The notes beneath the pieces are model-generated. The model saw nothing but the letters and a program-made list of their open reading frames with translations, was not told where the DNA came from and did not search any database. From Variovorax ginsengisoli (GTDB lineage Bacteria > Pseudomonadota > Gammaproteobacteria > Burkholderiales > Burkholderiaceae_C): a stretch of 64,000 bases of DNA. Positions 45,834 to 54,835 of this stretch are shown one piece after another (within the stretch, counting starts at the first letter, position 1; every line of letters starts with the position of its first letter). Both the position numbers and the translations under genes were made by a program. The stretch lies in NCBI RefSeq assembly GCF_006438845.1, contig NZ_RCZJ01000001.1:1054001-1118000 (forward strand). The letters run 5' to 3'.

Positions 45834-46886
45834 ATGTCGTCGCCCAACCTCCATCCCATGCTCAACGTGGCCGTCAAGGCCGCCCGCGCCGCCGGTGCCA
45901 TCATCAACCGCGCCGCGCTCGATGTCGAAGCCGTTCGCATCTCGCAGAAGCAGGTCAACGATTTCGTGACCGAGGTGGATCACGCCGCCGAGCAGGTCAT
46001 CATCGAGACCCTCCTCACCGCGTACCCGGGCCACGGCATCCTCGCCGAAGAATCGGGCAGCGAATACGGCGCAAAGGATTCGGAATTCGTCTGGATCATC
46101 GATCCGCTCGACGGCACCACCAACTTCATTCACGGCTTCCCGGTGTATTGCGTGTCGATCGCCTTGGCGGTCAAGGGCAAGGTCGAGCAGGCCGTGGTCT
46201 ACGACCCGAGCCGCAACGACCTGTTCACCGCCACCAAGGGCCGCGGCGCCTACATGAACGACCGGCGCATCCGGGTGAGCAAGCGCACCAAGCTGAGCGA
46301 TTCGCTGATCGCCACCGGCTTCCCTTTCCGCACCGGCGACAACTTCAAGCAGTACCTGGCCATCATGGCCGACCTGATGCCGAAGATGGCAGGCCTGCGC
46401 CGCCCCGGCGCCGCTGCGCTCGACCTCGCTTACGTGGCGGCGGGCTTCACCGAAGGTTTCTTCGAGACCGGCCTGAGCCCCTGGGACGTCGCCGCCGGCT
46501 CGCTGCTGGTGACCGAGGCCGGTGGCCTGATCGGCAACTTCACCGGCGAATCCGATTTCCTCGAGCAGCGCGAATGCCTGGCCGCTGCGCCGCGCATCTA
46601 TGGGCAGCTGGTGCCGCTGCTTGCGAAGTATTCCAAGTTCGCCGGCGTCGACGACAAGATGCGCGCCAGCGACCGTGTGCGCCAGGTCGCTGCGTCCGCC
46701 AATCCCGACGCGGATGCATCGGTCGACCTGTACGCCCGCACCACCACGTCCGGCCTCGACGCCGACGTCGCCGACGAGCAAGCCTCGGCGCCAGCCGCCC
46801 CGGTTTCACGCAAGCTCACTCGCATCAAGCGCGACGCGCCCGGCGCCGCTATTGCGTCCGCCGACGGCGACCCGACAGCGCGCTGA
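45834..46886 (+). CDS. suhB: Inositol-1-monophosphatase family protein SuhB
   Basis: A 350-residue Mg-dependent phosphatase; in E. coli SuhB also joins rRNA antitermination complexes. Residues 5-270 match the family: [20 protein letters not shown], the [11 protein letters not shown] motif, [20 protein letters not shown] (metal ligands) and [20 protein letters not shown]. The C-terminal 80 residues are extra compared with E. coli SuhB (267 residues), rich in Ala, Asp and basic residues and probably unfolded ([17 protein letters not shown]). Its stop overlaps the next gene's ATG (TGATG). Confidence 0.92.
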   Translation: MSSPNLHPMLNVAVKAARAAGAIINRAALDVEAVRISQKQVNDFVTEVDHAAEQVIIETLLTAYPGHGILAEESGSEYGAKDSEFVWIIDPLDGTTNFIHGFPVYCVSIALAVKGKVEQAVVYDPSRNDLFTATKGRGAYMNDRRIRVSKRTKLSDSLIATGFPFRTGDNFKQYLAIMADLMPKMAGLRRPGAAALDLAYVAAGFTEGFFETGLSPWDVAAGSLLVTEAGGLIGNFTGESDFLEQRECLAAAPRIYGQLVPLLAKYSKFAGVDDKMRASDRVRQVAASANPDADASVDLYARTTTSGLDADVADEQASAPAAPVSRKLTRIKRDAPGAAIASADGDPTAR

Positions 46887-49159
46887 TGCCGGCGCCGCAC
46901 GCCGCCGTCGTGCGCAGCCTGGCCGCCTTGCGGATCGCGCTGAGCCACTACATCGCCAACGGTTTGTCGGTGGCGCTCGGGCTGCTGCTGATTTCCGCCG
47001 GTGTGCATGCCTGGCTGGGCGCCCTGGCCGGCGCGGCCGCGGCGGTCGGCGTGATCGTGACGGCGCCGCCCGACCTGCCCGGCCCGCGGCGCGGCAAGTT
47101 CCTGCAGATGCTGCCGGCACCGCTGATCGGCATCCCGCTGTTCTTCGCGGTGCAGATGCTTCACGCCGCACCCATTCGCCTGGGCCTCGTGCTGGTGCCC
47201 GCCACCTTCCTCGCCTTCATGGCGATGGCCTGGGGCAAGCGCGGCATCCCGATCGCCATCGCGGTGATGTTCTCGATGATCTTCTCGATGGCCACGCCCA
47301 CGCCCGACGGTCTGGCCCAGGCCGTCGAGCGAACGCTGCTGTTTGCGCTCGGCGCGGCGCTTTACGTGGTCTACGCGGTGCTCGCCAACCTGGCGCTTAA
47401 CGGCCGTTACCGCGTGCAGGCGATGGCCGACGTGCTGCTGTCGCTGTCGGCGCTGATGCGCACCGAGGCCAGCCAGTTCAGTTCGCGCGACGAGTCGGGC
47501 GACGTGCGCGAGGTGCCGGCCTCGCTGCTCGGCGGCTTGCTGCGCCAGCAGGCGGCGCTGGCCGACCAGCTCCAGGCCACGCGCGACATCGTGCTCGAAT
47601 CGCCGCGCACCGCATACCGCCAGCGGCTGGCCGGCATGCTGATCGTCGTGCTGGAGATGCGCGACCAACTGCTTGCCAGCGAGCTCGATCTGGAAGCGCT
47701 TCAGTCGAACCCCGCACACGCCACCGCGCTGATGGAAATGCGCCGCGTGCTCGAAGCCCTGGCCGACGACGTCGCCGCGCTGGCCGACGCCATGCTCCTC
47801 GGCCGCACGCCCGGGCGGGTGCCTAATCGCCGGCCTCAGCTCTCGGCCATTCACGTGGCCACGGACGCACTCTCCTTGCACGCCCAGCCCGGCCCCAACG
47901 CCGCGATGCTGGCGCGCGGCCTGGCCAGCCGCATCGGCCACATCAACGACGAGGTGCTGCGGCTGGTGGCGATGGCCCGCGCCGAAACGGCGCCCAACCT
48001 GGCCGTGGTGCGCGCCAACTGGCAGATGTTCGTGAGCCCGACCGACTGGTCGTGGCGCCCACTGCTCACGCTGTGGCGCTGGGACGCGCCACCGCTGCGC
48101 CACGCGATCCGCGCTTCGCTCGCCATCGCAGCCGGCTACGGCATCGCGCTGCTGCTGCCCTGGGGCTCGCACGACTACTGGATTCTGCTGACCATCGTGG
48201 TGGTATTGCGAGGCAGCCTGTCGCAAACGCTGGAGCGGCGCAACAGCCGCGTGGCCGGCACGCTGCTGGGCTGCGTCTTCGCCGTGGCGCTGCTGTCGGC
48301 GCACCCCTCGGCGCTCGGCATGCTGGTCGCGTCGGTGGTGGCGCAGGCGATCGCGCACGGATTCGCGGTGCGGCGCTATCTCATCACGTCGGTGGCGGCG
48401 ACGGTGTTGGGCCTGGTGCAGGCGCACCTGCTCAACGTCGGCGCAGCGCCCACGTTCGCGCTGTTCGAGCGCCTGGCCGACACGCTGATCGGCGCCACGG
48501 TCGCGTGGGCGTTCTGCTACGTGCTGCCGTCGTGGGAACGCAGCCAGATTCCGTCGCTGGTGTCGCGCGTCCTGGAGGCGCAGGCGCGCCATGCGCGGCT
48601 GGCGCTGGGCCTGGGGCAACTGCATGCCGTCGACACCAGCCCCGAGCTCGCGTGGCGGCTCGCGCGCAAGGAGGCTTTCGACAGCCTCTCGGCGCTGGTG
48701 CAGGCGACGCAGCGTTCGCTCTCCGAGCCGCGCGCCGTACGTCCGCCCATCGCCCCGCTCGAACACCTGCAGGCCCACAGCTACCAGCTGCTGGCGCAAC
48801 TGAGCGCCGTGAAGTCGATGCTGGTACTGCGACGTGACCGCCTGACCACGGCCGAGATCGAGGGCCCGCTGGAGCGCACGGCGGCACGCATCGAAGCGTT
48901 GATCGGCAGCGCTCCGATCGCCGGCACCCATATGCCTGCCAGCCCGCCCGCCACCACGCTGGCCGGTCCCATCCCGTTGCCGGACCCCTTCGACAACGAC
49001 ATCAGCCCCTGGCTGCTGCGCCGGCTCGACCTGGCCACGGCCATATCGAGCCAGCTGCGCGACGATGCGGCACGCATCCTGCAATCGCTCGACGACCCCG
49101 ACGCCGTCGACACCCCCCATTCCTCCACCGCAACCTTGAAAGGCCCCCTCGAACGATGA
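46886..49159 (+). CDS. FUSC family inner-membrane protein (YccS-like)
   Basis: A 757-residue membrane protein with two sets of about six helices, each followed by a cytoplasmic helical domain, as in YccS/YhfK and fusaric-acid-resistance proteins. The second membrane module carries the FUSC signature HAIRASLAIAAGYGIALLLP, then SHDYWILLTIVVVLRGSLSQ and RRNSRVAGTLLGCVFAVALL. Substrate unknown; related proteins export aromatic acids. It overlaps suhB by one base and the mscS gene by four (ATGA), so all three form one operon. Confidence 0.9.
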   Translation: MPAPHAAVVRSLAALRIALSHYIANGLSVALGLLLISAGVHAWLGALAGAAAAVGVIVTAPPDLPGPRRGKFLQMLPAPLIGIPLFFAVQMLHAAPIRLGLVLVPATFLAFMAMAWGKRGIPIAIAVMFSMIFSMATPTPDGLAQAVERTLLFALGAALYVVYAVLANLALNGRYRVQAMADVLLSLSALMRTEASQFSSRDESGDVREVPASLLGGLLRQQAALADQLQATRDIVLESPRTAYRQRLAGMLIVVLEMRDQLLASELDLEALQSNPAHATALMEMRRVLEALADDVAALADAMLLGRTPGRVPNRRPQLSAIHVATDALSLHAQPGPNAAMLARGLASRIGHINDEVLRLVAMARAETAPNLAVVRANWQMFVSPTDWSWRPLLTLWRWDAPPLRHAIRASLAIAAGYGIALLLPWGSHDYWILLTIVVVLRGSLSQTLERRNSRVAGTLLGCVFAVALLSAHPSALGMLVASVVAQAIAHGFAVRRYLITSVAATVLGLVQAHLLNVGAAPTFALFERLADTLIGATVAWAFCYVLPSWERSQIPSLVSRVLEAQARHARLALGLGQLHAVDTSPELAWRLARKEAFDSLSALVQATQRSLSEPRAVRPPIAPLEHLQAHSYQLLAQLSAVKSMLVLRRDRLTTAEIEGPLERTAARIEALIGSAPIAGTHMPASPPATTLAGPIPLPDPFDNDISPWLLRRLDLATAISSQLRDDAARILQSLDDPDAVDTPHSSTATLKGPLER

Positions 49160-50247
49160 CCAAAGAAATGCTGCTCGGCCACCCGTGGTTTCCGCCCCTC
49201 CTCTCCGCCCTCATCGCCGTCTGCCTCGCGCTCATCGTGCATCGGCTGGCCAGCGTGGTGCTTCAGCGGGTGACACGCCACATGCCGGTGCTGCATGCCC
49301 TGTTGGTCAATATCAAAGGGCCAGCACAAGCGCTGTTGCCGCTGATGGCACTCCAGGCGGTGTGGCAGGCGGCCCCTGACGACCTGCGCTTCATCGACAG
49401 CGTTCGCCACGTCAACGGCCTGGCGCTGATCGCCATGGCCACCTGGGTGCTGGTGCGCGCCGTCAATGGCTTCGCCGACGGCCTGATCGCCAAGCACCCC
49501 TTCGACGCCGCCGACAACCTGCAGGCGCGCCGCGTGCTCACCCAGACCCGCGTGCTGGCCCGCTCGGCCAACAGCGTGCTGCTGGTGGCCGGCGTCTCGA
49601 TGATGCTGATGACCTTTCCCGGTGCGCGTCAGGTCGGCGCCAGCCTGCTGGCCTCGGCAGGTGTGATCGGTATCGTGGCCGGTCTGGCCGCCAAGCCGGT
49701 CTTCAGCAACCTGATCGCCGGCCTGCAGATCGCGCTGGCGCAACCGATACGCATCGACGACGTGCTGGTGGTCGAAGGCGAATGGGGCCGCGTCGAAGAG
49801 ATCACCGGCACCTTCGTCGTGCTGAAGATCTGGGACGACCGCCGCCTCATCCTGCCGCTGAGCTACTTCATCGAGAAGCCCTTCCAGAACTGGACGCGCA
49901 CCGGCTCCCAGTTGCTGGGTTCGGTCTTCATCTATGCCGACTACGGCATGCCGCTGGCGCCGCTGCGCGAAGAGGTCGAGCGCCTGGTCAAGGCCGCACC
50001 GCAATGGGACGGCCGCTTCTTCAACCTGCAGGTGACCGACGCCACCGAGCGCACCATGCAACTGCGGGTGCTTTGCACCGCGGCGAATTCGAGCCTCGCC
50101 TTCGACCTGCGCTGCGCGGTGCGCGAAGGCGTGATCGCGTACATGCAACGCGAGTACCCGCAGTTCCTGCCACGCCTGCGCGTGGAGGATGGGGACGCAG
50201 CGGCCAACGCCAAGTCCGCACCGGACCTGGCGCCGCAGCCCGCCTGA
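49156..50247 (+). CDS. Small-conductance mechanosensitive channel family protein (MscS)
   Basis: A 363-residue membrane protein with about four to five helices and the MscS pore and beta domain: VGASLLASAGVIGIVAGLAA, then KPVFSNLIAGLQIALAQPIR and IDDVLVVEGEWGRVEEITGT. After DRRLILPLSYFIEKPFQNWT comes the C-terminal alpha/beta domain. These channels release solutes on osmotic downshock. The start overlaps the FUSC gene stop. A short Ala/Pro tail ends the protein. Confidence 0.92.
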   Translation: MTKEMLLGHPWFPPLLSALIAVCLALIVHRLASVVLQRVTRHMPVLHALLVNIKGPAQALLPLMALQAVWQAAPDDLRFIDSVRHVNGLALIAMATWVLVRAVNGFADGLIAKHPFDAADNLQARRVLTQTRVLARSANSVLLVAGVSMMLMTFPGARQVGASLLASAGVIGIVAGLAAKPVFSNLIAGLQIALAQPIRIDDVLVVEGEWGRVEEITGTFVVLKIWDDRRLILPLSYFIEKPFQNWTRTGSQLLGSVFIYADYGMPLAPLREEVERLVKAAPQWDGRFFNLQVTDATERTMQLRVLCTAANSSLAFDLRCAVREGVIAYMQREYPQFLPRLRVEDGDAAANAKSAPDLAPQPA

Positions 50248-50655
50248 TCAGGGCAGCAGGCGCAGCTGCTCCACCTCGAACTCCATGCTGCGGAGACCCT
50301 TGTCGACCTCGCCGACCAGCTCCACACGCTGCGTCGCTGTCACCGGCTGGCCGGGCGGAAAGTGCTTGGCGGAAATCTCCACCGGCAGGCGGCCGCTGTC
50401 GTCGGCGAAGGTGTAGTTCTTGCCGCCGTCGTGCGACACGATGCGGCCCTGCAGGCGCACGTGTTGGTCATCGGTGGCGGTGTCGAGCAGTTGCTTGACC
50501 GTCATCGTCGGCACCGAGCTCGGGCCGGTGTAGCCGGCCGCGGCCGGTGCCGCCGTCTGCGCGCCCGTCGTGGGTCCGGTGTACTGCGCAAGCGCGGGTG
50601 CAGCGGCGCCGAGCAGGCCGAGCGCGAGAACGAAAGTGGTGGTGGTCTTCTTCAT
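50248..50655 (-). CDS. YgiW/YdeI-type periplasmic OB-fold stress protein
   Basis: A 135-residue secreted protein. A signal peptide (MKKTTTTFVLALGLLGAAAP) is followed by two short repeats of the form YTGPT/YTGPSS and then the bacterial OB-fold (BOF) domain: MTVKQLLDTATDDQHVRLQG, HDGGKNYTFADDSGRLPVEI and EVDKGLRSMEFEVEQL. In E. coli such proteins (YgiW, YdeI) are linked to stress tolerance and to the QseBC system. AGGAG lies eight to nine bases before ATG 50655. It is convergent to the mscS gene. Confidence 0.85.
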   Translation of the reverse strand: MKKTTTTFVLALGLLGAAAPALAQYTGPTTGAQTAAPAAAGYTGPSSVPTMTVKQLLDTATDDQHVRLQGRIVSHDGGKNYTFADDSGRLPVEISAKHFPPGQPVTATQRVELVGEVDKGLRSMEFEVEQLRLLP

Positions 50656-50713
50656 GGCTTCACTCCTGAGGATGGTTGAGCTGCCCGGTGCCGGATGCAC
50701 CGAAGGCATGGGC

Positions 50714-51691
50714 TCATTGAAACGTCTGAAGATGAAGGCTTTCTGATGTCGGGAGCCCTTGCCGCTGCTGCTCCCGCTCGGCCAGCAGATCGACGAACGC
50801 GCGGACCTTGGCCGGCCGATGGCGCGCCGCTGGAAACACGGCATGAATGCCGCCCGAAGGCAGGCGCCAGTGCGGCAGCACCTCGACCAGCCGCCCGGCG
50901 GCGAGATCCTCCGCCACCGCATAGTCGGGCAACACCGACAGACCGGCGCCCAGGCGCACCGCCTCGCGCACGGCGAGCGTGGCATCCAGGCCGATGGACG
51001 CCTGCACCTGCACCGTCTGGTGCTCTGCCTCGCCGCGCGTGAAGACCCACACCAGCGACTCACGCAAGGCTGTGTTCGCCACGAAGGGAAGCGCCGCGAT
51101 GTCTTCCGGTCGATCCAGCGCCGCCATCTGCCGACGCATCGACATCGGCGCCACGAGCACCTGACGAAAGGCGCCGATCCGACGCGCCTGCTGGCTCGTC
51201 TCGGCCAGCCAGCCGACACGGATCGCCAGCTCGATGTTGCCGGCCATCAGGTCGAGCGTCTGGTCGCTCAGCACGGCGTCGACCTTGCACGCGGGATGGC
51301 GCTCGGTGAAGGCAGCGATCGCCGGCACCACGACACCGACGCCGTAGTCGAAGGGAGCCGTCAGGCGCAAGGTGCCCGAGGGTTCGGCGGCGCGCTCTCC
51401 CAGATCGTCGAACGCATGCTCCGCCGCCTTAAGAATGCCGGCGCACCGCTGGTAGAAGGCCTGTCCCACTTCGGTCGCCTGCACCTTGCGCGTCGTGCGC
51501 ACCAGCAAGGACGTGCGGAACTCACGCTCGAGCCGCGCCACCTGCTGACTGACCACCGCCTTGGTGATGCCGAGCCGATCCGCGGCGGCGGTGAACGACC
51601 CGGTTTCCACCACGGCGACGAAGTAGGCCAAGCGCCGCAGATTGCCCAGCCCGTCGGGGCCTCGCTCGCCTTGATTGTTTGTTTTGAACAT
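50714..51691 (-). CDS. LysR family transcriptional regulator
   Basis: A 325-residue regulator. The N-terminal HTH is LRRLAYFVAVVETGSFTAAA, continuing with ADRLGITKAVVSQQVARLER. The substrate-binding part has PSGTLRLTAPFDYGVGVVVP and AGNIELAIRVGWLAE, typical of the CrgA/YafC group. It is divergent from the DsbA-like and MBL-fold genes and probably controls them. An inverted repeat spans its own start codon, suggesting strong autorepression. Confidence 0.92.
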   Translation of the reverse strand: MFKTNNQGERGPDGLGNLRRLAYFVAVVETGSFTAAADRLGITKAVVSQQVARLEREFRTSLLVRTTRKVQATEVGQAFYQRCAGILKAAEHAFDDLGERAAEPSGTLRLTAPFDYGVGVVVPAIAAFTERHPACKVDAVLSDQTLDLMAGNIELAIRVGWLAETSQQARRIGAFRQVLVAPMSMRRQMAALDRPEDIAALPFVANTALRESLVWVFTRGEAEHQTVQVQASIGLDATLAVREAVRLGAGLSVLPDYAVAEDLAAGRLVEVLPHWRLPSGGIHAVFPAARHRPAKVRAFVDLLAEREQQRQGLPTSESLHLQTFQ

Positions 51692-51713
51692 ACGGATTGT
51701 TTATCACGTATGT
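51688..51713. promoter_or_regulatory. Inverted repeat covering the LysR start codon
   Basis: ACATACG-N12-CGTATGT is a perfect 7-bp inverted repeat. The left arm contains the lysR ATG (complement of 51689-51691) and the right arm lies 55 bases before the divergent dsbA-like start. The arms' spacing is compatible with a LysR-type site in the shared promoter region. Confidence 0.55.
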
Positions 51714-51767
51714 ATTTAAGAATCAATGTGGGCTGCCTACGATCGTGTTCAACGAAAGATGCCCGCC

Positions 51768-52406
51768 ATGAACACCACCCTTGACTACCTGTTCGACCCG
51801 CTGTGCGGCTGGTGCTACGGCGCCCTGCCTGCGATGGTGGGGCTGGCCCGCACGTCCGATGTGAGGCTCAGGCTGCGACCGACCGGTCTATTCTCCGGAA
51901 GCGGCGACAGGCCGATGAGCGACGACTTCGCAGCCTACGCGTGGTCGAACGACCAGCGCATCGAAGGCCTCACGGGGCAGCGCTTCACCGAGCGCTACCG
52001 CGTGCGGGTGCTCGGCGACCGCCGGCAACCCTTCGACAGCGGTTGCGCCACCGTGGCGCTCACGGCGGTGGCGTCGAGCGCCCCCGCTCGCGAGTTGGAT
52101 GCCCTCTCAGCGATCCAGCAGGCGCGCTACGTGGACGGCCTGGACGTGACTTCGTTGACGACGCTGGCCGGACTGTTGGAAGGCCTCGGACTCGCGCAGG
52201 CCGCCGCACAACTCGCGACGCCGGATGCGGCTCTTCTCGCTGCCAACCAGGACCGCGTGAAGCAGGCGCAGGCCCTGATGCAGGAATTCGGCGCGCGCGG
52301 CGTGCCGACCTTGATTGCCACGTCCGGCGCGAAGCGCTGGCGGGTGGATGCCAGCGCGGCCTACGCCGATCCCGGCGCACTCATCGCCCAACTGCGAAAC
52401 ACCTGA
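51768..52406 (+). CDS. DsbA family thioredoxin-fold protein
   Basis: A 212-residue protein with the thioredoxin-like motif DPLCGWCYGALPAM (CGWC) and the C-terminal FGARGVPTLIA with cis-proline. It has no signal peptide, so it is cytoplasmic, as are the FrnE/HCCA-isomerase-like members of the DsbA family. Such proteins act as disulfide reductases or isomerases. I chose ATG 51768 because AAAG lies nine bases upstream; ATG 51759 is an alternative. It precedes the MBL-fold gene by 77 bases in the same direction. Confidence 0.85.
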   Translation: MNTTLDYLFDPLCGWCYGALPAMVGLARTSDVRLRLRPTGLFSGSGDRPMSDDFAAYAWSNDQRIEGLTGQRFTERYRVRVLGDRRQPFDSGCATVALTAVASSAPARELDALSAIQQARYVDGLDVTSLTTLAGLLEGLGLAQAAAQLATPDAALLAANQDRVKQAQALMQEFGARGVPTLIATSGAKRWRVDASAAYADPGALIAQLRNT

Positions 52407-52483
52407 GCGAGCAGAGGCCAGAAGGCCAAAAGGCCGTCCGCTTTCCTCTTGCAACTTCTTTCTATTTTTCCAAGAAGAACCCC

Positions 52484-53383
52484 ATGCAAACACGCAGAAA
52501 TCTCATTCAAACCTTGGCCGCCGCGGGTGTCGCGACAGCCTTCTCAGGAGCTCAAACCGCCATGGCCGCAACCACCCCACTCACCTGGAAGCACTTCCCC
52601 GCCGGCGAGCACGGATTCTTCCGTGCCCCGGTGCTGATCTCCGGCGCGCGCGAAGCCGTGTTGATCGATGGCGGCTTCACGCTGCCCGACGGCAAGGCCC
52701 TCGCCGAAGCGATCAAGGCCAGCGGCAAGACGCTGACCACGATCTACATCAGCCAGAGCGATCCCGACTACTACTTCAGCCTCGGCCCGATCAAGGCCGC
52801 GTTTCCCGCAGCGCGCGTCATCGCGGCATCGGCCACCATCGCGGCCATCAAGGGCAACGTCGAGAAGAAACTCGCGACCTGGGGCCCTCAGCTCAAGGAC
52901 AACGGCCCGCAAACCCTGGCGGACATCGTGATGTCCGAAGCCTTCGACGGCGCTTCGATCACGCTGGAAGGCCAGTCGATCGACATCGTCGATGCGGACG
53001 GCCTGGCCAACCGCCGCTACCTCTGGGTGAAATCGCTCGACGCCATCTTCGGCGGCGTGCTGGTGTTCTCCGGCGTGCACGTGTGGACCGCCGACACCCC
53101 GGGTGTCGAAGGTCGCAAGGCCTGGATCAAGACGCTCGACGCGATGGCGGCGCGCAAGCCAGCCGTGGTGATCCCGGGCCACATGGCACCCGGCGCCGCG
53201 ACGGACGCATCGGCGATCCGCTACACCCGCGACTACCTCGTCGCCTTCGAGGAAGAGCTGGCCAAGGCCGCCGACAGCGCCGCGCTGATCGCCGCGATGA
53301 CGAAGCGTTATCCGACGGCCGGCATGGGCGTCGCGCTGCAGATTGGTGCCAAGGTCGCCAAGGGCGAGATGAAGTGGGGTTGA
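52484..53383 (+). CDS. MBL-fold hydrolase family protein with altered metal motif, exported
   Basis: A 299-residue protein with a twin-arginine type signal (TRRNLIQTLAAAGVATAFSG, ending near AMAA). The mature part has the metallo-beta-lactamase fold (REAVLIDGGFTLPDGKALAE, then LTTIYISQSDPDYYFSLGPI). The usual HxHxDH metal motif is replaced by SQSDPDYY, so the histidines are missing, although VIPGHMAP keeps a later histidine. It may bind metal differently or be non-catalytic. It is co-directional with the DsbA-like gene and probably controlled by the divergent LysR. Confidence 0.82.
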   Translation: MQTRRNLIQTLAAAGVATAFSGAQTAMAATTPLTWKHFPAGEHGFFRAPVLISGAREAVLIDGGFTLPDGKALAEAIKASGKTLTTIYISQSDPDYYFSLGPIKAAFPAARVIAASATIAAIKGNVEKKLATWGPQLKDNGPQTLADIVMSEAFDGASITLEGQSIDIVDADGLANRRYLWVKSLDAIFGGVLVFSGVHVWTADTPGVEGRKAWIKTLDAMAARKPAVVIPGHMAPGAATDASAIRYTRDYLVAFEEELAKAADSAALIAAMTKRYPTAGMGVALQIGAKVAKGEMKWG

Positions 53384-53410
53384 GCTGACGCTCGGGGTTC
53401 AGGGGACGGA

Positions 53411-54835
53411 TCATCCCCGGTGCGCCAGCCGGGGGTCCGACGCTGGCACGGGAAAGTCCATCACGACCCCCAGCCCGCCCCTGCCATGCCCACCCGTTTC
53501 GAGCCCGTCTTCGAAACGCAGCGACGCCCCATGCAGCGCCGCGATGCGCGCGACGATCGACAGGCCCAACCCGCTGCCCGTCTGCTCCGTGCCGAGCACG
53601 CGGAAGAAGCGTTCCGTGAGCCGGGCGCGATCGGCCTCGGCCACGCCCGGCCCGTCGTCACGCACGGCGATGCGAACGCCCTGCGCCGTCGTTGTCGCAT
53701 CGACCGTCACCTGCGACGCCCCGTAGCGCCAGGCGTTGTCGACGAGGTTGCGCAGCGCGCTTTCGAGCAGCGCCGGGTGGGCCTGCAGCGCCAGGCCGCG
53801 CGCGTCGACTTGCAGCGCGCCGACCGAGACGTCGCGCTGTTCGGCCGCCAGCCGATCGAAGAGCGCATCGAGCGCCACCGCCTCCTTGGCCAGCGACTCC
53901 GGTCGCTCCGGATCGAGCCGCGCCAGCGCGAGCAGGCTTTCGGTCAGCGCGGTGCAACGGTCGACTTCGTTGCGCAGGCCCCGCAAGTCGACCGGCGCGC
54001 CGCTGCCCGCGGCCTGCTGGCGCTGCATCAACTGAATGCGCATGCGCAGCGCCGCGAGCGGGGTGCGCAGTTCATGCGCCGCGTCAGCGGTGAAGCGCCG
54101 CTCGGCCTGCAGCGCATGGCCGAGCCGGGCGAACACGCCGTTGAGCGCCGTCACGATCGGCAACAGTTCGCGCGGCTCTTCGGATGAAGGCACGGGGCTC
54201 AGGTCATCGGGGGACTTGGCAGCGATGCGCCCGGCGGTGCGTTCGAGCGGCTTCAGCAGGCGACGGATCACGAACCAGCAGAACCCGCCGAGCAACAGCA
54301 GCAGGCCGAGCATCGGCCACAGCAGGTCTTCGGCGATGTCTTCCAGCAGTTCGAGCCGCTCGTCCCAGGGCTGGCCGATCTGCACTTGCAGGTCCTGTCC
54401 TTCAGCACGCAGCAGGTAGACACGCCAGGCGCGGCCGTCGACCCGCACGTTCTCGTAGCCCTTGCGCGTCGAGAACGCTGGCGAGAAGGGCCGCTCAGGG
54501 GCGTCCTCGCCACGGCCCAGCACGCGGCCATCGCCCGAGACCAGCTGGTAGTGCAGTTCGAGCTTCGCCGCCTCGCCCCGCGACGCGGGTTCGCGCGTTG
54601 TGCCGTTCGATGTCTGCGGGCCGCCGAGGGCCAGCACCAGGCGCGCGCTTTCCTTGAGCGCGTCGTCGAACACATCACTGGTCTCGCGCCAGGCCACATG
54701 CACCACCACGGCCAGACTCACCAGCCACACCAGCACGCTGGCACCGAGGACGGAGGCGATCAGCCGGCGCCGCAGCGAGTAGGCGCCGCGCGCTGCGCGC
54801 CGTTCGTCACGCCAACGCTGAAAGCGCGCGCGCAT
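53411..54835 (-). CDS. Sensor histidine kinase (QseC-like)
   Basis: A 474-residue membrane kinase. Helices at about residues 26-48 and 178-200 enclose a periplasmic domain (RETSDVFDDALKESARLVLA at its start). His254 lies in DAAHELRTPLAALRMRIQLM. The ATP site has LRNLVDNAWRYGASQV, then DDGPGVAEADRARLTERFFR and GSGLGLSIVARIAALHG. Its ATG shares one base with the response regulator stop (TGATG), so it is the second gene of the operon. The QseC/PmrB group senses metals, acid or peptides; no signal can be assigned. Confidence 0.9.
   Translation of the reverse strand: MRARFQRWRDERRAARGAYSLRRRLIASVLGASVLVWLVSLAVVVHVAWRETSDVFDDALKESARLVLALGGPQTSNGTTREPASRGEAAKLELHYQLVSGDGRVLGRGEDAPERPFSPAFSTRKGYENVRVDGRAWRVYLLRAEGQDLQVQIGQPWDERLELLEDIAEDLLWPMLGLLLLLGGFCWFVIRRLLKPLERTAGRIAAKSPDDLSPVPSSEEPRELLPIVTALNGVFARLGHALQAERRFTADAAHELRTPLAALRMRIQLMQRQQAAGSGAPVDLRGLRNEVDRCTALTESLLALARLDPERPESLAKEAVALDALFDRLAAEQRDVSVGALQVDARGLALQAHPALLESALRNLVDNAWRYGASQVTVDATTTAQGVRIAVRDDGPGVAEADRARLTERFFRVLGTEQTGSGLGLSIVARIAALHGASLRFEDGLETGGHGRGGLGVVMDFPVPASDPRLAHRG

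Noticed and set aside
46598..49120. An 840-codon minus-strand open frame opposite the FUSC gene
   Set aside because: Shadow frame: Gln/Arg/His-rich composition, no domains, while the plus strand encodes a clear membrane protein coupled to suhB and mscS.
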